Origin: Comamonas testosteroni
GTDB lineage: Bacteria; Pseudomonadota; Gammaproteobacteria; Burkholderiales; Burkholderiaceae_C
Assembly (NCBI RefSeq): GCF_000761245.1
Contig: NZ_AWOR01000099.1
Location: 153,889 to 217,888, forward strand
Direction: 5' to 3'
Length of the DNA stretch: 64,000 nt
The position numbers and the translations under genes are program-made. This document shows positions 53,964 to 61,512 of the stretch, piece after piece; position 1 is the first letter of the stretch; each line of letters begins with the position of its first letter. The notes beneath the pieces were generated by a model. The model made no database searches, was not told the origin of the DNA, and was given only the letters and a program-made list of their open reading frames with translations.

Positions 53964-55175
53964 ATGGCCAAGCCAAGACAGAAAGCATCAGGGAAGTGGG
54001 AGATAGGTTTGCGGCATCCATCGCTTCCCCACGGCCGTAAATATTTCACCTTCGACACCGAGGCCGAGGCCATTGCCTATTCACAGCAGTGGAAGCTCAT
54101 GAAAGATTCCGGCCTCCCGCCACCCCGTGAGCTGCTGGACGCTGACAACGGCTATGGAAACATCCGGCTGTCGCGTGTCTTGGGTGAATGGGAGCAGAGT
54201 GGTTTCGCGGCGCCGACCCAGATCCTCACAATCTCAACAGTGAATCGTGAGGTGGGCACGATCAAGCTGACGGAGGCGTCATACAAGTGGCTGCAGGGCT
54301 ATATCCAATGGCTCAAGGTCGAAAAGCAACTCACCCCGCAGTCGATCCGCCATCGCGTTCAATGCCTCGGCCGCGCGATCGACGAGTACCTACGCAATCA
54401 CCCGGCCATGTTCATGCAGAACCCGACAAAGCTGCTGCCCAAGGGATACTCGACTTACAGCGACATTGACGCCAAGCTATCTGTTGCCAATGGTGGTGAG
54501 GCAAAAGCCAATGTGCAGCGCGATCGACGCCTGCGCCCCGGCGAGGAAGAGAAGATTGTCCAGGTGCTGTCCGGCTATGAGCGCCCAGACCGGCCGCGCG
54601 GGTTGCGGCTCCAGGGTGGTAATGCGCTGCTAACCCTGTTCAAGCTGATCCTTGGTACGGGCCTGCGCCTGAAAGAGGCAGCCACGCTAAAGCGCTCTCA
54701 GGTGGATATGGACACGAAGGTCATCCGGGCCCAGAGCTCAAAGCAATGGCGGGGAAAGGTGGTGTTCCGGGAGGTTCCAATGTCGCCGGCTGTGCACCGA
54801 GCGCTCTCTGACTATCTGGAAACACGCGCCATGCTGCCAGGAGCATGGCTGTTTCCGTTCATGGAGGAAGAGGGGGTAAAGGAATACAGGACCGTCAGCA
54901 GCAGGCTGTCGGACAGATTCCGTGTGGCATTCGAGTACATGGAGATCATGGACCTCCACGAACACGACTTGAGACACGAAGCCACCTGCCGATGGCTTGA
55001 GATGAGAGACGCAAGCGGAAGTTTCTTGTTCCGCCTGGAGGAAGTGAACCGGATCATGGGCTGGGCGCCAGGCTCAGCCATGGCCCACCGGTATGCAAGT
55101 TTCAGAGCCGAAGACATGGCCGCTAAGCTGTGGCCGACCTCGGCAGGGCCGGAGGCGATTGCCGGCGGGGCTTGA
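53964..55175 (+). CDS. int: Phage integrase, tyrosine recombinase
   Basis: 403 residues. An AP2/Arm-type N-terminus (KWEIGLRHPSLPHGRKYFTFD), a core-binding domain (KWLQGYIQWLKVEKQLTPQS) and a catalytic domain with intact residues: Arg in GTGLRLKEAATL, a Lys nearby, HDLRHEATCRW, then HRYASF with the nucleophilic Tyr. Start ATG 53964 has GGAG 9 bases upstream. It is the enzyme expected to integrate the element at gloA. Its 3' end overlaps the convergent excisionase gene by 53 bp, so antisense transcription could affect int or xis. Confidence 0.93.
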   Translation: MAKPRQKASGKWEIGLRHPSLPHGRKYFTFDTEAEAIAYSQQWKLMKDSGLPPPRELLDADNGYGNIRLSRVLGEWEQSGFAAPTQILTISTVNREVGTIKLTEASYKWLQGYIQWLKVEKQLTPQSIRHRVQCLGRAIDEYLRNHPAMFMQNPTKLLPKGYSTYSDIDAKLSVANGGEAKANVQRDRRLRPGEEEKIVQVLSGYERPDRPRGLRLQGGNALLTLFKLILGTGLRLKEAATLKRSQVDMDTKVIRAQSSKQWRGKVVFREVPMSPAVHRALSDYLETRAMLPGAWLFPFMEEEGVKEYRTVSSRLSDRFRVAFEYMEIMDLHEHDLRHEATCRWLEMRDASGSFLFRLEEVNRIMGWAPGSAMAHRYASFRAEDMAAKLWPTSAGPEAIAGGA

Positions 55176-55407
55176 TTGATCTGACGTTTGTAGCGGAGTG
55201 GTCACTCTTTCCGCGGTCAATTCGGCGTCGCTCTGCTTCTATCCTGGCTCGCTCAGCCAGGTAGGCCAGCAGGTCGGCCCGAATGAAAACCCAGCCTCTC
55301 CCGATTTTGAGTCCTGGCAATTCGCCATTGCGTGCCATTTCCTCAACTGTGGCAGGCGTGCAGTCCAGCAGCTTGGCACAGTCTTCAGCGTTGATGGTGT
55401 CTGTCAT
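55123..55407 (-). CDS. xis: Excisionase-type helix-turn-helix protein
   Basis: 94 residues. The N-terminal ~60 form a MerR-like/excisionase DNA-binding domain (DCAKLLDCTPATVEEMARNGELPG, then GRGWVFIRADLLAYLAERAR). The C-terminus is basic and disordered. It would bind arm sites and direct excision by the integrase. GGAG lies 6 bases before ATG 55407. It ends inside the integrase gene, on the opposite strand. Confidence 0.82.
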   Translation of the reverse strand: MTDTINAEDCAKLLDCTPATVEEMARNGELPGLKIGRGWVFIRADLLAYLAERARIEAERRRIDRGKSDHSATNVRSIKPRRQSPPALPRSATA

Positions 55408-55417
55408 TGGTACTCCA

Positions 55418-55443
55418 AAAAGAAACCCCGCATCAGCGGGGCT
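55418..55443 (-). terminator. Hairpin upstream of xis
   Basis: CCCCGC / GCGGGG with an ATCA loop, then TTTCTTTTT on the minus strand. It lies just before the xis gene, so distal xis transcription needs read-through or an internal promoter. Confidence 0.7.
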
Positions 55444-55465
55444 CTGGGTGGTTGATTGGTTCGCG

Positions 55466-55510
55466 TCATCTGTCGCGCTTGTCGCCTCGGTCGCGGGCTC
55501 GTTTACTCAT
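55466..55510 (-). CDS. Possible 14-residue basic micro-protein
   Basis: Open frame of 14 codons (MSKRARDRGDKRDR) whose ATG overlaps the stop of the Ea22-like gene (ATGA), the same coupling used by its neighbours. The composition is extremely basic. No family is known at this length. The coupling pattern is the only evidence, so treat it as tentative. Confidence 0.35.
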   Translation of the reverse strand: MSKRARDRGDKRDR

Positions 55511-55779
55511 TTGCAGTCCTTCATGCAGTGACTAAAGCAGCCGTGTGAAATGCACTCGGGCCGTTGGCAGTCTCGTGAATGAGATTGGCGCTTCTCCAGG
55601 GCTTCCAGCTCTGCGATGCGGTCCAGCAGACCGATTACCAGCTCGGGGCTGGCTGCTTTGTGCCATGCCTCATTGGCCTTGGACGCATTGCTATCGCGCC
55701 AGTGGGTGTAGATGTGCTGACCATCTTTTTCGGCGGCTGCGGCTAGGACGCGCAGATCGTTGGCTTGATGTTCTGTCAT
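55507..55779 (-). CDS. Ea22-like phage early protein
   Basis: 90 residues. DLRVLAAAAEKDGQHIYTHW near the N-terminus and SPELVIGLLDRIAELEAL are typical of Ead/Ea22 proteins, found in the left operon of lambdoid phages; their function is unknown. The Cys-rich C-terminus (CQRPECISHGCFSHC) is distinctive. ATG 55779 overlaps the stop of the small upstream membrane protein (ATGA). Confidence 0.7.
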   Translation of the reverse strand: MTEHQANDLRVLAAAAEKDGQHIYTHWRDSNASKANEAWHKAASPELVIGLLDRIAELEALEKRQSHSRDCQRPECISHGCFSHCMKDCK

Positions 55780-55892
55780 TGCCATGGCTTCCATCCATTC
55801 ATGATTGCGGTGACAAGTACAGCGCCGACAGCAAGCCAGAAGCCCAGCCATGCGATGCCCTCGCCAATTGCTTTAGCGGCTTCGGTGCTCAT
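55776..55892 (-). CDS. 38-residue membrane micro-protein
   Basis: 38 codons; one hydrophobic helix (GIAWLGFWLAVGAVLVTAIM) between a short acidic N-terminus and a WKPWQ end. It overlaps the stop of the upstream gene and the start of the downstream gene by ATGA at both ends, which is strong evidence that it is translated. Unknown function. By size and context it could be a phage membrane effector such as a host inhibitor or exclusion factor, but nothing proves this. Confidence 0.65.
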   Translation of the reverse strand: MSTEAAKAIGEGIAWLGFWLAVGAVLVTAIMNGWKPWQ

Positions 55893-56236
55893 GCTTGGCC
55901 TTTATGCGCCTGGGCGCGAAAGGTTGATGGCCTGCTGTACAGGCGCTCATATCGGTAAGCCGCGTACTCCTTTTCCTTGCCAGCCATGTCATCCGGGGAT
56001 GTAAACCAGCGCTCTGGTTTCAGCCATTGAGCAACTTCAATGGAGCGGTACCCGCAGTCAAACCAGCCGTCGTAGCCGTACAGCAGAAGACCACGAGTCA
56101 CGGTGCCGTCCTTGAGCTTGACGATCTCAGCAACGCCAGTCTTTGAAAACAGCTTCTGCTGATACCAATGGGACTGATCAACCCACCAGCCTTTTTCAGT
56201 CCTGTCGCGGACTGTCACTTCTATTGCTTCTGTCAT
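55889..56236 (-). CDS. Unknown early-operon protein
   Basis: 115 residues, soluble, Trp- and Tyr-rich (GWWVDQSHWYQQ, LLLYGYDGWFDCGYRSIEVAQW). I do not recognise the family. ATG 56236 overlaps the stop of the upstream gene (ATGA), and its own stop overlaps the 38-residue membrane protein start. Confidence 0.7.
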   Translation of the reverse strand: MTEAIEVTVRDRTEKGWWVDQSHWYQQKLFSKTGVAEIVKLKDGTVTRGLLLYGYDGWFDCGYRSIEVAQWLKPERWFTSPDDMAGKEKEYAAYRYERLYSRPSTFRAQAHKGQA

Positions 56237-56808
56237 GCCTGCTGCGCTCCTTCCTTGGCTGCTGCCTGGGCCTTTAAGGCTTCGCGCACCGCGTCACAGA
56301 TGCGCGAAAGACCGACATATTCGGGATTCGGCTCTGACGCCTGCACAGCGGCCAGCACGCCATCGGGGCCGAATACTCGATTCAGCGTTTCGCTTTCACG
56401 ATAGCAATCGGCCTCAGTTTCGACATTCATGCAGACGACTTCATGCATCAGTTCCGACGCCTCGGACTTGGTTAGCCGGTCGTATTCCTGCATAGCCTTG
56501 CGCGTACCCTTTCGGCGTCCACGAATGGTGGATCGGCACAGGGCGCGCAGCGCGTCTGCACTGAAGCGTGTTGCATACAGATCGGGTGCCAGGTTGGCAA
56601 TGAGGTAGCTGTTGTCGCAGCTCGCCACAAACTGCGCGATGGTGCGACCACCCATGCCACCCCAGTAGCTGGCCCAGGCCTTGCCATAACACTCGATGTT
56701 GATTCGCCCCTTGCTGGGGGCAATGTCATCCAGAGTGACCCGTATTGGGTCAAGGCGCGGCACCTCGGTGATACGCAGGATGGTGATGGTTCCGACTTCA
56801 ACCTTCAT
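56233..56808 (-). CDS. Unknown early-operon protein
   Basis: 191 residues, no membrane segment. It has a beta-rich N-terminal half (RINIECYGKAWASYWGGMGG) and a helical C-terminal half. No known domain is evident. ATG 56808 has AGGGGG 5-6 bases upstream, inside the preceding gene, which it overlaps by 11 bases; GTG 56814 is an alternative. Confidence 0.7.
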   Translation of the reverse strand: MKVEVGTITILRITEVPRLDPIRVTLDDIAPSKGRINIECYGKAWASYWGGMGGRTIAQFVASCDNSYLIANLAPDLYATRFSADALRALCRSTIRGRRKGTRKAMQEYDRLTKSEASELMHEVVCMNVETEADCYRESETLNRVFGPDGVLAAVQASEPNPEYVGLSRICDAVREALKAQAAAKEGAQQA

Positions 56809-57076
56809 GCTCACCCCCTTGTGCTGCCTGGGCGGCGCGCTGTGCTGCTTCGTGTCCCACCTTGGTCAGTCCGCGCCAGTAGTCAACCACCATGGGAAAA
56901 GGTACAACGAATCCACGACCGTCCCAATACAGCTTCTTGATGAAAGACGGCGCGCTACTCGTAAACCAGACGATGCATTCATATTCGCCATGGCGAATAG
57001 GCGGCACGGTCCGATGCATCCATGGCGTGTACCCAGCTTTACGCCTTGGAAGTCGCTTGTACTTGCGTTGCATCAT
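56798..57076 (-). CDS. Unknown small basic protein
   Basis: 92 residues. A basic N-terminus (MQRKYKRLPRRKAGYTPW) is followed by a YECIVWFTSSAPSFIKKLYWDG segment and an Ala/Gln-rich tail. It is coupled to the composite protein gene upstream by an ATGA overlap. Two adjacent ATG codons (57076, 57073) are available. Confidence 0.7.
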   Translation of the reverse strand: MMQRKYKRLPRRKAGYTPWMHRTVPPIRHGEYECIVWFTSSAPSFIKKLYWDGRGFVVPFPMVVDYWRGLTKVGHEAAQRAAQAAQGGEHEG

Positions 57077-58548
57077 TCCACCTTTGCTGCCGCGATAGCG
57101 GCGCGTTGTGCCCACCAGTCACGCGAAGGCTTCTCGGCGTTGTCGGCTTCCATTGCAACCATGAGCGCGATCAGGGCCATGCGAGTGCGGCTCGATTGAC
57201 CGCCACCACCCCCGCCCGGATTGCAGAACTCGATGCTTCCGCCGCCTTTCTCGCCCCAGACGGACACAAACACATCGTTGTCAGAGTCAAAGCCCACGCG
57301 AATGTGGGCGACTTGGCTCATATCTCCGATGCGGCCAACGTCGCGCGCCTTGGGCCATGTGATTTCCGCATCCCGCGCGTCTGCCTGCGCCTGGGGTGGC
57401 ACGATGACGCCGAATGCCTTGAACTTTCCAGCTATGGCCTTCAGAGTTTCGCTGTCCACTTCCATGTGGCCGCGCTTGTAGTTGCCGCTGCTGTAGCTGT
57501 GCCCCTCGGATTCAAGACTGATGCCGGAGACGGTTACATCCCTTGAGAGACTGATGGCGTAGCAGATGGCGGTCACGCCAGTGGACGGAATGTCGTTCCC
57601 GGTAAGTCCTGCGTATTGAATGCCTGATGCGTTACTGCAAATTTCTGCGCGCGCCACCTTGCTCCAGAACTCGATATGCTCATACTGGATGCCCAGTTCC
57701 AGAACGCGGCTGGCTGTCGATTTGTCGCTCGGCTTCAGATTGTCGATAATGACAAGTCTTTTCACGCTGCGCCCACGCAGTTGTGCGCGAGTCTCCGGTC
57801 CTACGCCAGAAGCATCGACGAGTGCCCAGCCGTTGAGAATGAGGACGTCTGGCACCAGGTCAGGAAATGCTGCGATAGCTCCATTTGCAGCGATGACGAA
57901 ATACCGATCAATGTCAGAAGGAATGGCAGCATTCGGCGCAGAGCCAAGCACGAAAACCGCCTTCTTTGAGTCCGCCTGAGCTGCCGGTGCAGATACTCCG
58001 GCCAGCAGGGCGCTAACGCGGTGTGACCATGCAGCCCATTCCTTGCCATCGGCATTGAGGATGGTAATTCCGCTGTTGTCAGTATTCGGGTGTACGGATT
58101 TATGAATAAATGCCAGCTCTTTGATGAGCGCTTCCTCCCGTGCTGCCGGGGTGGCGGCAAGCGCGGCGCGCGATGCCTTCCATGCAATGTAGGCCGCAGC
58201 GAAGAACAAACTTTGGACATTCCCTGAATCATCTATTTCATTCTGGGAAAGAAATTCATTCATCTCTGGTGAGTCTGTCCACCACACCTCAAACTCGCGC
58301 TCATCAGGCGCTGCCACGGCTGCGGGCGCTGCCTCCAAGGTCGCGCTTGAAACGGAGCCTGTTGCCTGTGCCCGGCCCTCGTCCAGGCCTGCATGCCATG
58401 CGGCTTGCTCTGCTGCGGCTGGCTCCTGAATCTGGTGCAGGCACTGGCCGCGGGCTTCAATGGCCGCTTCATAGCCCAGCACCCACATAGCCTTGTCATT
58501 GGTGTTCAAGCAGTCAGGTGCATCTGCGATCGTGATCTTGTCTTGCAT
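57073..58548 (-). CDS. Composite phage protein with GT42/sialyltransferase-like domain
   Basis: 491 residues in at least three parts. The N-terminal ~185 resemble strings of small phage-type modules (YEAAIEARGQCLHQIQ; REFEVWWTDSPEMNEF ... AAYIAWKASRAA). The central domain (about 190-385) parallels Campylobacter CstII/DUF115: KKAVFVLGSAPN at the nucleotide end, PDVLILNG, STGVTAICYAISL, VTVSGISLESEGHSYSS and RGHMEVDSETLKAI, which keeps the His of the catalytic GHxxxxD-like motif. The C-terminal ~100 residues are a separate beta-rich module with a Gly run (FCNPGGGGGG). Start ATG 58548 has GGAG 8 bases upstream. The substrate is unknown; nucleic acid, protein or surface sugar are all open. Confidence 0.75.
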   Translation of the reverse strand: MQDKITIADAPDCLNTNDKAMWVLGYEAAIEARGQCLHQIQEPAAAEQAAWHAGLDEGRAQATGSVSSATLEAAPAAVAAPDEREFEVWWTDSPEMNEFLSQNEIDDSGNVQSLFFAAAYIAWKASRAALAATPAAREEALIKELAFIHKSVHPNTDNSGITILNADGKEWAAWSHRVSALLAGVSAPAAQADSKKAVFVLGSAPNAAIPSDIDRYFVIAANGAIAAFPDLVPDVLILNGWALVDASGVGPETRAQLRGRSVKRLVIIDNLKPSDKSTASRVLELGIQYEHIEFWSKVARAEICSNASGIQYAGLTGNDIPSTGVTAICYAISLSRDVTVSGISLESEGHSYSSGNYKRGHMEVDSETLKAIAGKFKAFGVIVPPQAQADARDAEITWPKARDVGRIGDMSQVAHIRVGFDSDNDVFVSVWGEKGGGSIEFCNPGGGGGGQSSRTRMALIALMVAMEADNAEKPSRDWWAQRAAIAAAKVE

Positions 58549-58567
58549 ATAGGAGGCTCCCAGAAAG

Positions 58568-58590
58568 AGAAAAGCCCGCGGCGGCGGGCT
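58568..58590 (-). terminator. Terminator-like hairpin in the early operon
   Basis: AGCCCGC / GCGGGCT, 4-base loop, then TTTTCTCTTTC on the minus strand. It lies between the gene at 58607 and the composite protein gene. Confidence 0.75.
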
Positions 58591-58606
58591 GTGATTGGTG
58601 GGTTGG

Positions 58607-58945
58607 TCAAGCCACTTTGCGCAGCTTGGCCTCCTTGGCGATGAGCCAGACGCGGCCCCGGCTATCTCCCGGGAAGCGTGACATGGTGCGCACCTCCAGC
58701 TTGTCGGCCTTGTCCTGGCTGGCGATCCACTTGCGCATGGCCGCGCCCAGGGGCTGAACTTCATCAGGCTCGCAGGACAGACACTGCCCGGGCTTCATCT
58801 TGGAGAACAGCTCCGCATACTTGCCTTCTGGGCATGCACGCTGGCCGGGGAAGGGATCGTTCTTGATCGTGATGAGTTCAACGTCAATGCTCTTCACGGT
58901 CTTGTGCACTTTGCGGCGCGGCTTGGCTTGGTCGAATGCGTTCAT
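58607..58945 (-). CDS. Unknown early-operon protein
   Basis: 112 residues, basic. Two cysteines in PGQCLSCEPDEVQPL and a conserved-looking C-terminal half (LEVRTMSRFPGDSRGRVWLIA) suggest a small nucleic-acid-associated fold. No family recognised. It overlaps the upstream gene by ATGA (58942-58945) and is followed by a terminator-like hairpin. Confidence 0.65.
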   Translation of the reverse strand: MNAFDQAKPRRKVHKTVKSIDVELITIKNDPFPGQRACPEGKYAELFSKMKPGQCLSCEPDEVQPLGAAMRKWIASQDKADKLEVRTMSRFPGDSRGRVWLIAKEAKLRKVA

Positions 58946-59616
58946 GACTGGGCATCTCCATTCACAGCAGCTGCAAACGCATCCTCTGGGGTCTGCTGCT
59001 TCTCACCACCTTCGTCGTCCTCGATGTCGCGCTGGTCCGGGTTGCCGCCGGTGCTGGGCGTGTCAGGCTTGCCGGCGCGGTAGCCCTTCTTGGCCTGGAC
59101 CAGTTCGGCTGGGGCCAGCAGCTTTATGGAGATCTCGCCTTCGGCGGCCAGACCGGAGAGCTCGCCGAACAACTCGTTGTCCTGCAGCTCTTCGCCGTTG
59201 TACGAGATGGTCCACTTGATGGTGACGCTGCCGCCCTCGGAGAGCTCATATTGCAGGTTAGATACCACCACATCAGTGAAGTCGACGTGGTATTCGTCCA
59301 GGCCCCAGTCTTGGGTGAGGCGGTAGCCACGGTACTTCAGGCCCTTGCCATAGTGGTATAGCAGCGGCAACTGGGGGTGGCGCAGGTTCGGCAGCGGAAT
59401 ATCCAGGCCGGGGATTTCGTCCTGGCCGTCCTTGGCCGCCTTGTTGCAGTAATGGTGCGCACGCAGGCAGGGCTCAATCAGGTCGAGCAGCGTGTTCTCT
59501 CCAGTCAGCGAGCATGCCAAGTCGATGGCGCGCACCTTTTCTTCGCCGTGAAGCTCGCGGCGGGGATTGGCGTTGGTGATGACGACTGTGGTGGGGTTGG
59601 TCAGTTCAAAGGCCAT
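58942..59616 (-). CDS. Unknown early-operon protein
   Basis: 224 residues. An N-terminal domain (VVITNANPRRELHGEEKVRAID) with several conserved-looking aromatic segments (LLYHYGKGLKYRGYRL) is followed by an acidic C-terminal tail rich in Asp, Glu, Gln and Pro (about 185-224). An acidic tail after a compact domain is seen in single-stranded DNA-binding proteins, and the position after the recombination genes fits, but the fold is not established. GAGG precedes ATG 59616. Confidence 0.65.
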   Translation of the reverse strand: MAFELTNPTTVVITNANPRRELHGEEKVRAIDLACSLTGENTLLDLIEPCLRAHHYCNKAAKDGQDEIPGLDIPLPNLRHPQLPLLYHYGKGLKYRGYRLTQDWGLDEYHVDFTDVVVSNLQYELSEGGSVTIKWTISYNGEELQDNELFGELSGLAAEGEISIKLLAPAELVQAKKGYRAGKPDTPSTGGNPDQRDIEDDEGGEKQQTPEDAFAAAVNGDAQS

Positions 59617-59633
59617 GGAATCCTCTTTTCAAT

Positions 59634-59662
59634 GAAAAAGCCTGCTGATTTAAAGCAGGCTT
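59634..59662 (-). terminator. Terminator-like hairpin in the early operon
   Basis: AAGCCTGC / GCAGGCTT stem, 9-base loop, then TTTTTC on the minus strand. It lies between the exonuclease gene and the next gene. Confidence 0.75.
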
Positions 59663-59685
59663 GCGGTGGTTGCTATTGATGTCGA

Positions 59686-61512
59686 TCAGGTGGTGACTGC
59701 CTGCAGTTCGTCGGCCAGCTTACGGAAGCCCAGGGACAGCAGCAGCGCCAGGCGCTTGGTATTGGCCTCAGTGACCTGCACGGCTCCACGCTCACGGGTG
59801 AACGGAATGCCGTGGTGCTCCAGCGTCGCGGCGCTGATCTTTCCCAGGCCTGCTGCCTCCACCAGCGTGTTGACCTGGCCCAGCGTCATGACCGGGCTGG
59901 TGTCAGCTGCTGCTGCGCTGGCTTTTGCCGTGCTGATCGCCTGCTTGGCATCGATGCCTGCGATACCTTCCACTGCCTTGTCCTGTACGAGGCCTGCCAG
60001 ATCGTCAGCCACGGGTGAGGACAGGGCCCCGGACTGCTGGGCCTGGGCAATCGCAGCCTTCTCCTGCTGGGCCTGTTCTTCGATGCGCTTGCGATCTGCC
60101 GCTGCAGCTTCGCGTTCCAGCTTGGCTGCTTCTTCCTTGCGGATCTGCTCGCGCTGGGCTTCCAGGCGGGCGGCCTCCTGCTGCTTGTGATTGCCAATGC
60201 GCAGAGCGGCCAGGGCTTGGAAGTCCTCGGCAGCCTTGGTGCCCACGGTGGCGAAGTCGGCGAACAGAGCAATCCAGTCGCCATCCTCTTGCATCAGGTG
60301 CTTGCGGTTGGCTTCCAGGCGGGCGGCCAGCTGGTTGGCTTCGTGCTTGGCATTGGTCAGGGCCACAGCCACCTTGTCGCGCATGCTGTCCAGCGACTTG
60401 AGGCCTTTGATTGCGCCGGCGAAGTCGGCAGCAACCTGGGGGAATCGGCAGGGGCGGCCGTCGATTGCTTCCAGGCGTTTCTCCAATTCACCAATGTGGC
60501 AGTCCAGATCCTTCTTGGCATCCGTCACCAGCGAAGTGCGGCGAGCCTCCTTCTCAGCCGTGACCAACTTCTCGCGGGCCAGACGCGTGGTGCGCATCAA
60601 GTTGGCCAGGTCGTTGGCGGTGCGCGTGAAGGCTTCAACGTCACTGACCTGGGCCAGTGCGCTAGCCACGGCCGCCTTCATGGCGTCTTCTCCAGACTTC
60701 AGGGCCTTGCACTCTGCCTCGGCGTCAGCGAATTCCTGGTCGGTGGATGGCTTGGCCACCATGCCGTCGATGAAAGCACGCACGGCAACGGCCACCTGAT
60801 CCAGATTGGAGACCACGGCCAGACTGCCCTGCAGCTGCACGGCCACAGCGGGCAGGCTTTCAATCGGCTCGGCCACCGCAGCGGCCGGGCGATCGGCATT
60901 GGGATCGTAGGCCGCCACATCCTTCTCCAGTTGCTCCCAGCCGGCGATGAGCTTTGCGCGCAGTTCAGCGTCGGGTTCGTACCAGCAGTGATATTCCTCC
61001 ACCAGGAGCCATTCGCCTGTCGATTGATTCTGCTGCCATCGGCTGGCCATGAACAGGATGCGCTCGCAGCCGGAGACCATAGCCTGCTGCTCCAGCTGCA
61101 CCCGATACTGCATTGGGAGGTCATCTCCGTAGCATTCGTTCGCCAGTAGCTCGCGCAGGTCGGCATTGAGCGTCTTGTGCTCAAAAGCCGTGTCGTTCAT
61201 GAAGGTCAGGCCGTCGAAGCTGGCCGAGTACTTGCCACGGGTTCCGACACAGGGCGAGAGGTCTTCGCCGATGATCTTCTCAGCCAGCGGCCGGGCCAGG
61301 GCTTCGAACTGGTGCCCATCGTTGAAGCGACGCTGAGTAGCCGCATCCACTTCAGGCACGATGCCAGTGGCCAGTTCCTTGATCAGATCAGAGCGCTTCT
61401 TGTACGAGCTGCAGCCCATCATGGCCGGCGCGTCACTGGCGTTGAAGTGGTTGCGGCGGTGGGTATGCCATTCGGCGCTGCCCTGGACAAGATTCACGAG
61501 TTGCATGGTCAT
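59686..61512 (-). CDS. YqaJ-type phage exonuclease with coiled-coil extension
   Basis: 608 residues. The N-terminal ~215 residues form a lambda-exonuclease/YqaJ nuclease domain: GSAEWHTHRRNHFNASDAPAMMG, GHQFEALARPLAEK (Glu), SFDGLTF (Asp) and FEHKTL (Glu-x-Lys), with a helical end EEYHCWYEPD. The remaining ~390 residues are mostly long charged coiled coil (RLEAQREQIRKEEAAKLERE), then a C-terminal Ala-rich region. The domain digests one DNA strand for annealing by RecT, whose gene lies upstream with an ATGA overlap. The extension is far longer than usual exonucleases and suggests a scaffold or partner-binding role. Confidence 0.85.
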   Translation of the reverse strand: MTMQLVNLVQGSAEWHTHRRNHFNASDAPAMMGCSSYKKRSDLIKELATGIVPEVDAATQRRFNDGHQFEALARPLAEKIIGEDLSPCVGTRGKYSASFDGLTFMNDTAFEHKTLNADLRELLANECYGDDLPMQYRVQLEQQAMVSGCERILFMASRWQQNQSTGEWLLVEEYHCWYEPDAELRAKLIAGWEQLEKDVAAYDPNADRPAAAVAEPIESLPAVAVQLQGSLAVVSNLDQVAVAVRAFIDGMVAKPSTDQEFADAEAECKALKSGEDAMKAAVASALAQVSDVEAFTRTANDLANLMRTTRLAREKLVTAEKEARRTSLVTDAKKDLDCHIGELEKRLEAIDGRPCRFPQVAADFAGAIKGLKSLDSMRDKVAVALTNAKHEANQLAARLEANRKHLMQEDGDWIALFADFATVGTKAAEDFQALAALRIGNHKQQEAARLEAQREQIRKEEAAKLEREAAAADRKRIEEQAQQEKAAIAQAQQSGALSSPVADDLAGLVQDKAVEGIAGIDAKQAISTAKASAAAADTSPVMTLGQVNTLVEAAGLGKISAATLEHHGIPFTRERGAVQVTEANTKRLALLLSLGFRKLADELQAVTT

